Shown piece after piece: positions 1-7,192 of a DNA stretch of 64,000 nt; positions within the stretch are counted from its first letter, which is position 1, and each line of letters begins with the position of its first letter. A model generated the notes under the pieces. It did no database searches and had not been told where the DNA came from. It saw nothing but the letters and a program-made list of their open reading frames with translations. The stretch lies in NCBI GenBank assembly GCA_963757125.1, contig CAVWQP010000009.1, forward strand, positions 806,001 through 870,000, read 5' to 3'. The position numbers and the translations under genes are program-made. The stretch comes from CAVVSD01 sp963757125. Lineage in GTDB: Bacteria; Actinomycetota; Thermoleophilia; Solirubrobacterales; Solirubrobacteraceae.

Positions 1-1144
1 CGATCGTCGGCGCCGGGATGCCGCTCGGCGGGTACAGGTCGTCGCCGCGCGCCGCCGGCTTGCCGGTCAATGGCATGCGCTCGAAGCCGCGGTGGCGGCG
101 GGCCGACCGCGCGCCGCCCTTCTGCGCCCCGTCCAGCACCGCGAACGCGTACGCCTGGGTCTCGTAGGGCTCGTGGCGCTCGACGTTCGGCAGCCCGATG
201 ACCTCGTCGGCGCCGTCGCGGTCGAGGTCGGCGATCGCCGGCGGCGAGGCGGTCCACTGCAGCCACGCGTTGCGGTTGATGTCGGGCCACGCTCCCGTGT
301 GGAGGTGCATGTGGTCGTCCTCGACGCGCGGGCTCAGCCACCGGATGAACTGGCCCCAGCCGAGGCGCGCGCCGACGTGCGCGCTCTCCGGGTTCGTGTA
401 CCACGGGGACGCGAGCACCGACGTGCCGTCGTGGTTGAAGACGTTGACGAGGTGGTTGTCGTAGGTGACGACGATCTCGAGCTGCGGGTCGTCGTCGAGC
501 TGGCCGATGGCGACGTTCTCGCCGAACGTCCCATAGCCGTGGTTGCCGACGCCGTTGAACGCGGCGTCGCTCGCGTCGTACCGCGGCCAGCCCGGCTCGT
601 TCGCGCCGGAGCTGTCGAAGACGAACACCTGCGAGCCGGTCTCCGACGTGTTCGTCGTCGTGGCGACCACGTCGTCGCGACCGTCCCCGTCGATGTCGGC
701 GGCGGCGAGGCCGCGCGTCTCGGGGCACTGGCCGCCGCTGCACGTCGACGCCGGCCAGCCGGGCCGGACCTGCAGGGCGCCGCCGCGCAGGTCGTAGGCG
801 GCCACCGTCCCGTCGTCGCCGCCCACGACGATCTCCGGGGTGCCGTCGCCGTCCAGGTCGGCGACGACGCTCGGCGCGTAGACCCGTCCCTTGCTCGCGG
901 TCCCCTTGCCGAGCGTCCGCCCCTGAGCGTCGAAGACGAAGGTCGAGTAGGCGGGGGCGACGATCTCGAGCTTGCGGTCGCCGTTCAGGTCGACGAGCGA
1001 GGGGGACGAGAACCAGCCCGTCTCCCCGGTCGCGATGTGGCGCACGAGCCGCGGCTTGGCGACGCCCGCGGCACGCGCCGTCTCCGTGATCGTCAGCGAT
1101 GCCGCGGCGAGCAGGGCCAGGAGGGCGAGCAGCCATCGGGACAT
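1..1144 (-). CDS. Secreted FG-GAP/VCBS repeat protein, 3' end outside the window
   Basis: The reading frame starts at ATG 1144 and stays open for 381 codons to the window edge, so the C-terminus is missing. Residues 1-26 form a signal peptide (MSRWLLALLALLAAASLTIT, then an Ala-rich cleavage region). The mature part repeats the FG-GAP calcium-loop pattern: LVDLNGDRKLEIVAP, VADLDGDGTPEIVVGG, AADIDGDGRDDVVATT and IADLDRDGADEVIGLP. These DxDxDG loops are typical of beta-propeller blades of the integrin-alpha type. The protein is probably extracellular and Ca2+-binding, either adhesive or a carrier for an enzyme domain; nothing seen here is catalytic. The long open frame on the other strand is a shadow of this gene. 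Confidence 0.85.
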   Translation of the reverse strand, partial: MSRWLLALLALLAAASLTITETARAAGVAKPRLVRHIATGETGWFSSPSLVDLNGDRKLEIVAPAYSTFVFDAQGRTLGKGTASKGRVYAPSVVADLDGDGTPEIVVGGDDGTVAAYDLRGGALQVRPGWPASTCSGGQCPETRGLAAADIDGDGRDDVVATTTNTSETGSQVFVFDSSGANEPGWPRYDASDAAFNGVGNHGYGTFGENVAIGQLDDDPQLEIVVTYDNHLVNVFNHDGTSVLASPWYTNPESAHVGARLGWGQFIRWLSPRVEDDHMHLHTGAWPDINRNAWLQWTASPPAIADLDRDGADEVIGLPNVERHEPYETQAYAFAVLDGAQKGGARSARRHRGFERMPLTGKPAARGDDLYPPSGIPAPTI

Positions 1145-1204
1145 GCGCACGCGGCTACCCACCCGCGTGCATGCGCGACGCCGTACATCCGGCCACCCGC
1201 GGGA

Positions 1205-2290
1205 TCAGGGCACGAACGCCAGGAACACGAACGACGCGAACAGCACGAGGTGGACGCCCGCCTCCTGCAGCGTCGCCCGGCCCGGGAGCACGGTGAGCGC
1301 TGCGACGACGACCGACAGCGCGAGCAGCACCGTCTGCAGCGGTCCGAGGCCGAGCACGAGCGGCGTGTCGATCCAGATCGAGGCGAGCGCGATCACCGGG
1401 ATCGTCAGTCCGATGCTCGCCATCGCGGACCCGAAACCGAGATTGAAGCTCGACTGCATCCGATCGCTGCGGGCGTTGCGGTACGCCGCGAGCGTCTCGG
1501 GCAGCAGCACGACGAGGGCGATGACGACGCCCACGGCCGACTGCGGCGCGCCGACGTCGGCCACGACGTCCTCGATGGCCGGCGATTCCAGCTTCGCGAG
1601 CCCGACGACCGCGACGAGGGACACGAGCAGCAGCCAGAGGCTCGTCACGGCCGCCCGCCGCGTCGGCGGCTCGGCGTGGTGCTCAGGATCGTGGCGCGCC
1701 GTCGGTGCGGGCAGGAAGTAGTCGCGGTGGCGCACGGTCTGCATGAGGACGAACAGCGCATAGAGCACGAGCGACGCGAGGGCGGCGAACGTCAGCTGCA
1801 GCGGGGAGAACTCGGCGGTCGAACGGCTGGTCGTGAACGAGGGCACGACGAGGCTCAGCGTCGCCAACGTCGCAACGGTCGCCAGCGCGCTCGCGGTGCC
1901 CTCGGCGTTGAACGACGTCGTGCGATGGCGAAGCGTCGCGACCAACAGCGACAGTCCGATGATCCCGTTGCAGGTGATCATCACCGCGGCGAACACGGTG
2001 TCGCGGGCGAGCGTCGACGCCTCGTCCCCGCCGGCCACCATCAGCGTGACGATGAGGGCGACCTCGATCACGGTGACCGCGACCGCGAGGACCAACGAGC
2101 CGAAGGGCTCGCCGACATGGTGCGCGACGATCTCCGCGTGGTGGACCGCGGCGAGCACCGCGGAACCAAGCAACGCCGCGAGGATCACGAGCACGACGGT
2201 TCCGGGCTTCGACCCCCAGGTCACCGCCGTGACGAGCACGGCGACGACGGGGACGACGGTCGTCCAGGACAGTGAGCGTGGAACCGACAA
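1205..2290 (-). CDS. Calcium/proton antiporter, ChaA/CaCA family
   Basis: About 361 residues with roughly ten membrane segments, matching the usual ChaA length (about 365). Both CaCA alpha-repeats are visible: SLVLAVAVTVIEVALIVTLM near the N-terminus and VVIALVVLLPETLAAYRNAR in the second half, each with the conserved membrane glutamate. The protein would export Ca2+ (possibly also Na+ or K+) in exchange for protons. There is no ATG or GTG before the first membrane segment, so I chose TTG at 2290 (LSVPRSLSWTT). The frame continues further upstream but encodes the fragment of a different membrane gene there. The FG-GAP gene follows 60 bp downstream on the same strand. Confidence 0.75.
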   Translation of the reverse strand: MSVPRSLSWTTVVPVVAVLVTAVTWGSKPGTVVLVILAALLGSAVLAAVHHAEIVAHHVGEPFGSLVLAVAVTVIEVALIVTLMVAGGDEASTLARDTVFAAVMITCNGIIGLSLLVATLRHRTTSFNAEGTASALATVATLATLSLVVPSFTTSRSTAEFSPLQLTFAALASLVLYALFVLMQTVRHRDYFLPAPTARHDPEHHAEPPTRRAAVTSLWLLLVSLVAVVGLAKLESPAIEDVVADVGAPQSAVGVVIALVVLLPETLAAYRNARSDRMQSSFNLGFGSAMASIGLTIPVIALASIWIDTPLVLGLGPLQTVLLALSVVVAALTVLPGRATLQEAGVHLVLFASFVFLAFVP

Positions 2291-2309
2291 GCGCCTCAGC
2301 CTAGGGGGG

Positions 2310-2575
2310 CTACGCGGGCGCCAGGTCCCGCGCCCGGCGACGCACCAGCACGCCCTGCACCCCCAGCGTGACGCCGAGGTAGAGCAGCAGCGAGACCTGG
2401 CCGAGCTGTGCGGCGTCGTGGCCCCGCGCCGACAGCCCTCGTCGCTGAGCAGGTGGAGCCCGAGCGAGACGAGCCACAGGCAGATGGTCACGGCGGTGCC
2501 CTGGCGCAGGACGCGCCCCTCGTCAGGCCACCCGCGGGTTGATCTCGTCCGTGCGTCCGTGATCGCTCAGGTTCG
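2310..2575 (-). pseudogene. Frameshifted remnant of a small membrane protein (CcdC/DUF1453-like)
   Basis: Two pieces in different frames read as one plausible protein: VLRQGTAVTICLWLVSLGLH, then after a one-base shift near 2435 LGQVSLLLYLGVTLGVQGVL and VRRRARDLAPA before a stop at 2310. Another shift near 2520 would extend it upstream (RTDEINPRVA). Two membrane helices are visible. The arrangement recalls the C-terminal half of CcdC-type proteins, but I recognise the pattern only loosely. No start codon or complete N-terminus is present. The cause could be a truncated gene or base-call errors. Confidence 0.4.
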
Positions 2576-2660
2576 CTTCTCCGCTGCCGAGGGGCGTCGA
2601 TGTGACGAGGGGCAGCGCAGGGAGCGCTGCCTGGAGACCACGGAGGATCACGACACCGAC

Positions 2661-3293
2661 ATGTCCCTGCTCACTGCATCACTGCGCTTGCGCCTCGCCG
2701 TTCTGGCCGGCTGCGTCCTCGGCCTCGCGGGCGTCTCGTCGGCGCAGGCCGCGACCGCAATCAACCCGCTGGGCTGCGCTCCCGCCAAGGAGCTGAACAC
2801 GCCGCTGACGTCGTTCGGCGACCACAGCCTGTACGCGCTCGCGCCAGGCGGCACGTTCGCGGGCGGCACGACCGGCGGCTGGCGCCTGAGCAACGCGGCG
2901 CTGGTCGCCGAGAACGAGCCCTTCGGAGTGGTGGGCGACGACGGCTCGTCGCTCGGGCTCGGGGCGAACGGCGTCGCGATCAGCGAGCCGATGTGCATCG
3001 ACGAGACGTTCCCCAACTTCCGCTTCTTCGCGAAGGCCGCGAGGGCGGGCAAGTCGCCGTTGACGGTGACCGTGCTGTTCATGGACGCCAAGGGCAACAT
3101 CAAGTCGGTGAGGTCGGGGAGCTACGTCGCGAAGTCCGCGGGCTGGAACCTCGTCAATCCGATGGCGATCGGCATCGACATCCATCCGACCGCGACGAAC
3201 GCCGCCGCTCCCATCGCGTTCCAGTTCACGTCCGCCAAGGACGGGAACTGGCAGATCGACGATCTGCTCGTCGATCCGTACCGACGGGGCTGA
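2661..3293 (+). CDS. Secreted protein of unknown function
   Basis: 210 residues from ATG 2661. A signal peptide with cleavage after SSAQA (about residue 31) is followed by a compact mature domain containing a few cysteines (NPLGCAP, EPMCIDE) and ending WQIDDLLVDPYRRG. I know of similar secreted proteins in Solirubrobacter-like genomes but not their function. The C-terminal motif resembles jelly-roll carbohydrate-binding folds (inference only). A GGAGG-like ribosome site lies at about 2641-2647. A strong hairpin follows the stop codon, so the gene is probably monocistronic. Confidence 0.75.
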   Translation: MSLLTASLRLRLAVLAGCVLGLAGVSSAQAATAINPLGCAPAKELNTPLTSFGDHSLYALAPGGTFAGGTTGGWRLSNAALVAENEPFGVVGDDGSSLGLGANGVAISEPMCIDETFPNFRFFAKAARAGKSPLTVTVLFMDAKGNIKSVRSGSYVAKSAGWNLVNPMAIGIDIHPTATNAAAPIAFQFTSAKDGNWQIDDLLVDPYRRG

Positions 3294-3300
3294 GCTGCTC

Positions 3301-3334
3301 CGCCGCCGCGTGGGCTGCGCCCCACGCGGCGGCG
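3301..3334 (+). terminator. Perfect 14-bp stem hairpin after the secreted-protein gene
   Basis: CGCCGCCGCGTGGG (3301-3314) pairs perfectly with CCCACGCGGCGGCG (3321-3334) around a 6-nt loop, 8 bp past the upstream stop. No T-tract follows, as is common for high-GC actinobacterial terminators. Confidence 0.6.
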
Positions 3335-3343
3335 AGTTCGGCA

Positions 3344-3372
3344 TTGACGCACCGAGTTGCTGTACGTAGCGT
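3344..3372 (+). promoter_or_regulatory. Sigma-70-type promoter giving a leaderless mRNA
   Basis: TTGACG (3344-3349), a 17-bp spacer, then TAGCGT (3367-3372). The ATG of the next gene begins 7 nt after the -10 box and no Shine-Dalgarno sequence precedes it, so the transcript probably starts at the A of ATG. Confidence 0.65.
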
Positions 3373-3379
3373 TCCTCAC

Positions 3380-4000
3380 ATGGCCGATGTCGTCATCGCA
3401 CCCGCGGGAGCGCAGCCCAGCGGACCGCCTCCCGGGCTGGACTACGACCGCAACTTCGAGATCGTCCCCCGCAAGGGGCTCATCCTCGTGGCGATCGCGA
3501 TCGTCGCGCTCGTCGTCGGGATCGCGCTCGACAAGCTGTGGCCGCTCGTCTTCCTCCACGTCTCGTTCGGCGCGGCGTGGACGATCATCGACCTCTTCCT
3601 CGGCCTCGTGCTCGGCCCGATCATGGGGAGCATGCCGCCGGCGGCGCGCGTCCAGTTCACGACGCGGCTCATGCCGAAGATGCTGCTCATCATGCCGACG
3701 GTCGTCACGATCACGCTCGCGGCCGGCTGGCAGCTCGGCTCGTTCCTGGGGACGGTCACGACCGACTACCCGCTGCACGACTGGCTCGTCGCGAGCTACA
3801 TCGTCGTCGGGATCATGGCGATCATCGCCCTCGGCCTGCTCGAGCCGGCGAACGTCGCGGTGCTCATCGAGCTGAAGAAGCCGCATCCCGACGTCGTGGT
3901 CATCGAGCGGCTCATGAAGCGCTTCCTCTACAGCGCCGGCGTCATCGGCGTCATGCAGGTCGCGACGCTCGTGATCATGACCAAGATCGCCTCCGGATGA
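3380..4000 (+). CDS. Integral membrane protein, DUF2269-like
   Basis: 206 residues from ATG 3380. The first 35 residues are cytoplasmic and proline-rich, followed by about five membrane helices (GLILVAIAIVALVVGIALDK, LHVSFGAAWTIIDLFLGLVL, MLLIMPTVVTITLAAGWQLG, ASYIVVGIMAIIALGLLE and a C-terminal helix). The LHVSFGAAW segment resembles predicted membrane proteins of the DUF2269 type; I give this only as a resemblance. It is co-transcribed and translationally coupled (ATGA) with the next membrane protein, so the two may form a complex. Substrate and function are not evident. Expression probably comes from the leaderless promoter at 3344-3372. Confidence 0.7.
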   Translation: MADVVIAPAGAQPSGPPPGLDYDRNFEIVPRKGLILVAIAIVALVVGIALDKLWPLVFLHVSFGAAWTIIDLFLGLVLGPIMGSMPPAARVQFTTRLMPKMLLIMPTVVTITLAAGWQLGSFLGTVTTDYPLHDWLVASYIVVGIMAIIALGLLEPANVAVLIELKKPHPDVVVIERLMKRFLYSAGVIGVMQVATLVIMTKIASG

Positions 4001-4410
4001 CCGAGCGCAAGCTGCCCCCGGTGACCGAGGTCGGGATGCTCTCGCTGGCCCTCATCGTGGCCGGTGGCATCTACCTGTCCGCGCACATCCCGGGCGACGT
4101 GCCGCTCGCGCCCGCGGTCGTGCTCCTGGTCCTGTCGTTCCTCCTGCTCGTCGGGAACCTCATCTCGCTGACCCGCGTGCAGGGCTTCCCGTGGGGGCGC
4201 TTCTGGGAGGTCGCCCGCTGGTCGCTGCTGGCCTACTCGATCACGGCCGGCCTCATCCTGTACGTCTTCCTGAAGAACGACCTGTCGGGCGGCCCGCTCG
4301 TCGTCCTGACCCTCTCGCTCGTGGTCTACGCGGTGCACGTCCCGATGCTCATCGGGTTCACCGTCGCGCGCTACTACGAGCGTGACACCTGGCTGACGGT
4401 CCCGGGCTAG
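3997..4410 (+). CDS. Small four-helix membrane protein
   Basis: 137 residues. The start ATG overlaps the preceding stop (ATGA), implying coupled translation. Four hydrophobic segments are seen: VGMLSLALIVAGGIYLSAHI, APAVVLLVLSFLLLVGNLI, WSLLAYSITAGLILYVFL and LVVLTLSLVVYAVHVPMLIG. I see no catalytic or ligand motif. It is probably the partner of the upstream membrane protein. Its stop overlaps the convergent FAD reductase stop by 4 bp. Confidence 0.65.
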   Translation: MTERKLPPVTEVGMLSLALIVAGGIYLSAHIPGDVPLAPAVVLLVLSFLLLVGNLISLTRVQGFPWGRFWEVARWSLLAYSITAGLILYVFLKNDLSGGPLVVLTLSLVVYAVHVPMLIGFTVARYYERDTWLTVPG

Positions 4411-5633
4411 AGGTCCTCGAGCGCGACCGACGGGTCGCGCAGCGCGTCGTCGTCGACCGGCGTGCGCTCGCGGATCAGCCGCCCGATCGGGTCGGCGACG
4501 TCCCACACGTTGACGTTCATCCCGGCGACGAGGCGGTCGCCGTCGACCCAGAAGGCGATGAACTCCCGCGTCGTGGTGTCGCCGCGCACGACGAGGCGCG
4601 ACCCGGGGGTCGCCTGCCCCGTGTACTCCATCCCGACGTCGTACTGGTCGGAGAAGAAGTAGGGGATGCGGTCGTAGGCCTGGTCGCGGTCGAGCATGTT
4701 GCGCGCGGCCGCAGGGCCCTGATGCAGGGCGTTGGACCAGTGCTCGACCCGGGTCGGCCCGTACACGGGGTGGTCGTGCTGGGCGACGTCGCCGGCGGCG
4801 AAGATCCCGGGCACGCTGGTCTGCAGGTTGCGGTCGCACACGACGCCGTTGTCGACCGCGAGCCCGCCCGCGACGGCGAGCTCGGTCCGCGGCCCCACGC
4901 CGATCCCGACGATCGCGAAGTCGCACTCGAACAGGCGACCGTCGGACGCGCGCACCCGCTCCACCGCGCCGTTGCCCTCGAACGCGTCCACGCCGGTGCC
5001 GAGCACCATCTCCACGCCGTGATCGAGGTGGACGTCGCGGTACACGGCGCCGAGCTCCGCGCCCAGGACGCGCTCCAGCGGGACCGAGGCGGGCTCGATG
5101 ACCGTCACGTCCAGCCCGCGCTGGCGGGCGGACGCCGCCGCCTCCGAGCCGATCCAGCCCGCGCCGACGACGACGACCTTGCCGCCGCGGTCCAGGCGCG
5201 CGCGGATCGCGTCGGAGCTCTCGACGCTGCGCAGCTCGTGCACGCCGTCGAGATCGGCGCCCGGGACGTTCAGCCTGCGGGGGTGGGCGCCCGTGGTGAG
5301 CAGCAGCCGGTCGAAGGCCAGCCGCTCACCGCCGGCGAGCGTGATCTCGCGACGGCCGGCGTCGAGGTCGACCGCGGTGGTCTCGAGTCGCAGCTCGATG
5401 TCGTGCGCGTCGTAGAAGGACGCGTCGTCGTGCACCCAGATCTTCTCGCGGCCAGCCTCGCCGCGCAGGTACTCCTTGGACAGCGGCGGGCGCTCGTACG
5501 GGCGCTCCGCCTCGGCGCCGATGAGCACGATGCGGCCCTCGAAGCCCTCCTCGCGCAGCGTCTCCGCGGCCTTGGCGCCGGCGAGGCTCGCCCCCACGAT
5601 CACGAACGTGCTGGTGCTGGCGGTCATCGTCAT
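4407..5633 (-). CDS. FAD/NAD(P)H-dependent ferredoxin reductase-type oxidoreductase
   Basis: 408 residues. The N-terminal FAD Rossmann motif is VIVGASLAGAKAAETLREEG (residues 10-30), the central NAD(P)H motif is VVVGAGWIGSEAA, and the second FAD motif is VPGIFAAGDVA. A C-terminal reductase domain follows (VEHWSNALHQG onward). The layout and length match putidaredoxin/rubredoxin reductases that pass electrons to a ferredoxin or cytochrome P450 system. The first ATG (5633) overlaps the folE stop (ATGA). A second ATG at 5627 sits better behind the GGAG ribosome site and could also be used. No ferredoxin or P450 gene lies nearby, so the partner is unknown. Confidence 0.85.
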   Translation of the reverse strand: MTMTASTSTFVIVGASLAGAKAAETLREEGFEGRIVLIGAEAERPYERPPLSKEYLRGEAGREKIWVHDDASFYDAHDIELRLETTAVDLDAGRREITLAGGERLAFDRLLLTTGAHPRRLNVPGADLDGVHELRSVESSDAIRARLDRGGKVVVVGAGWIGSEAAASARQRGLDVTVIEPASVPLERVLGAELGAVYRDVHLDHGVEMVLGTGVDAFEGNGAVERVRASDGRLFECDFAIVGIGVGPRTELAVAGGLAVDNGVVCDRNLQTSVPGIFAAGDVAQHDHPVYGPTRVEHWSNALHQGPAAARNMLDRDQAYDRIPYFFSDQYDVGMEYTGQATPGSRLVVRGDTTTREFIAFWVDGDRLVAGMNVNVWDVADPIGRLIRERTPVDDDALRDPSVALEDL

Positions 5634-6241
5634 CTCTCCTTCGTGAGGGCGAGGAACTCCTGCCGGGTGCGAGGGTCGTCCCGGATGAGTCCGTGGAGCG
5701 CCGACGTCACCGTGCGGGCGCCCGTCTTCTGGACCCCGCGCAGCGACATGCACAGGTGCTCGGCCTCCAGGACGACGCCGACGCCCTTGGGTTCGAGCTC
5801 GTCCTGCAGCCAGCCGGCGATCTGTTTCGTCAGACCCTCCTGCACCTGCAGGTCGCGTGCGAACAGCTCGACGACGCGGGCGAGCTTGGAGAGGCCGATG
5901 ATCCGCTCGCCCGGCAGGTAGCCGACGTGCGCGACCCCGTGGAACGGGAGCAGGTGGTGCATGCACAGGGAGTGGAACGGGATCGCGCGCACCATGACGA
6001 GCTCGTCGTAGCCGTCCTCGTTGGGGAACGTGGTGGCGCGGAACGGCTCGGGCGTCAGCAGCTCCGCGTACGCGTCCGCCATGCGCCGCGGCGTGTCCTG
6101 CAGGCCCGGCGACCTGAGGTCTGCGCCGAGTGCGCGGAGCAGGTCCGCGGCCGCTCGCTCGGCGGCACGACGATCGATCCGCCGGCGCACGCCGGCGTCG
6201 GTCACGAGCTCCAGCTCGCCGGCTTGTTGCACATTGGCCAT
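5630..6241 (-). CDS. folE: GTP cyclohydrolase I
   Basis: 203 residues covering the whole type I enzyme, which converts GTP to 7,8-dihydroneopterin triphosphate, the first step to folate and other pterins. The Zn2+ ligands are present as Cys93, His96 (SLCMHHLLPFHG) and Cys164 (EHLCMSLRGVQKTG). The RVQVQE-like segment (DLQVQEGLTKQIA) and the N-terminal helix RRMADAYAELL are conserved. ATG 6241 is the natural start; the frame runs on upstream without homology. The stop overlaps the start of the FAD reductase (ATGA). No other folate gene is adjacent; a pterin-synthase-like gene lies at 63.3 kb. Confidence 0.93.
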   Translation of the reverse strand: MANVQQAGELELVTDAGVRRRIDRRAAERAAADLLRALGADLRSPGLQDTPRRMADAYAELLTPEPFRATTFPNEDGYDELVMVRAIPFHSLCMHHLLPFHGVAHVGYLPGERIIGLSKLARVVELFARDLQVQEGLTKQIAGWLQDELEPKGVGVVLEAEHLCMSLRGVQKTGARTVTSALHGLIRDDPRTRQEFLALTKER

Positions 6242-6341
6242 GACTCCGTTCGTGTCCGACGCGCGGAAAGTCTTACCGCCGAGGTCAGATCCGGCCCGCA
6301 GCCGTCGCCAATGGGAGTGATGCCGCGGAGTCACCCTTGCG

Positions 6342-6977
6342 ATGATCGTCACCTTGCCGTCCTCCTGTCCCGATGGCCGAACGCTCGACGCGGAGTCGCG
6401 CGTGTGGTTGACCCGTCTGCGGGCCGCCGATCGCGATCGTGCCCTCGGGGAGCTGCACGACCTTCTCATGGGGGCTGCGCGACATGAGGTCAACCGGCGT
6501 TCACGCTCGCTGCCGCCGGGATCGGGCGTCGACCTCGACGACCTCGCCCGCCAGAGCGCCGACGACGCGCTGCTGGCGATCCTGCGCAAGCTCGACGACT
6601 TCCGCGGCGACAGCCGCTTCACGACGTGGGCCTACAAGTTCGCCCTGCTGGAGGCGGGGGTCAAGATGCGGCGCCGCGCCTGGCAGGACCGCGAGGTCGC
6701 GCTCGACGACGACGCATGGCTGCGCATCGCCGACCGCGTGGGCACGCCCGACCAGGACGCCGAGACGCGCGAGCTGCTCCGTGCCGTCGGCGTCGCGATC
6801 GAGACATCGCTCACGCCGCACCAGCGCACGGTCCTCGTCGCCATCACCCTCGACGACGTGCCCATCGACGTGCTCGCCGAACGCATGAACACCAACCGCG
6901 GTGCGGTCTACAAGACGCTGCACGACGCGCGGCGCAAACTCCGTGCCGAGCTCGACGCCGGAGGGCACGTCCGATGA
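6342..6977 (+). CDS. ECF-type sigma-70 family RNA polymerase sigma factor
   Basis: 211 residues. Region 2 is LDDLARQSADDALLAILRKL followed by FRGDSRFTTWAYKFALLEAG, the usual -10-recognition segment. Region 4 is LTPHQRTVLVAITLDDVPID followed by an HTH (VLAERMNTNRGAVYKTLHDARRKLR). Its stop overlaps the start of a small Cys/His protein (ATGA), the classic sigma/anti-sigma arrangement. It probably autoregulates this operon, which continues into the cyclodeaminase-monooxygenase fusion. It diverges from folE with about 100 bp between them. Confidence 0.88.
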   Translation: MIVTLPSSCPDGRTLDAESRVWLTRLRAADRDRALGELHDLLMGAARHEVNRRSRSLPPGSGVDLDDLARQSADDALLAILRKLDDFRGDSRFTTWAYKFALLEAGVKMRRRAWQDREVALDDDAWLRIADRVGTPDQDAETRELLRAVGVAIETSLTPHQRTVLVAITLDDVPIDVLAERMNTNRGAVYKTLHDARRKLRAELDAGGHVR

Positions 6978-7192
6978 CCGACGACCGCGTCCTCATCGCG
7001 CGCCTGCTCGGCCCGTCCGAGCTCGAGCTGTCCTGCGAGGCGTGCTTCGAGGAGATCGACCGCTACGTCGAGGCCGAGCTCGCCGGGGACGACGCCGACC
7101 TGCTCGTGCCGGGCATGGCCGCGCACCTGGAGGGCTGTCCCGCCTGCCGCGAGGACCGCGACAGCCTCGCCGGATGGCTGAGGGTCGCGTGA
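6974..7192 (+). CDS. Small zinc-finger anti-sigma factor candidate
   Basis: 72 residues, coupled to the sigma gene by ATGA. It contains SCEACFEEIDRYVEAE and then MAAHLEGCPACREDRDSLAG, giving CxxC and HxxxCxxC arrangements as in ZAS (zinc-binding anti-sigma) domains. No membrane segment is present, so it would be a soluble, possibly redox-sensitive, anti-sigma factor. Its stop overlaps the GTG start of the next gene. The anti-sigma role is inferred from motif and position. Confidence 0.75.
   Translation: MTDDRVLIARLLGPSELELSCEACFEEIDRYVEAELAGDDADLLVPGMAAHLEGCPACREDRDSLAGWLRVA

Noticed and set aside
92..2275. 727-codon plus-strand open frame
   Set aside because: Arg/His/Gly-rich product typical of antisense shadow; it covers the FG-GAP and antiporter genes on the other strand.
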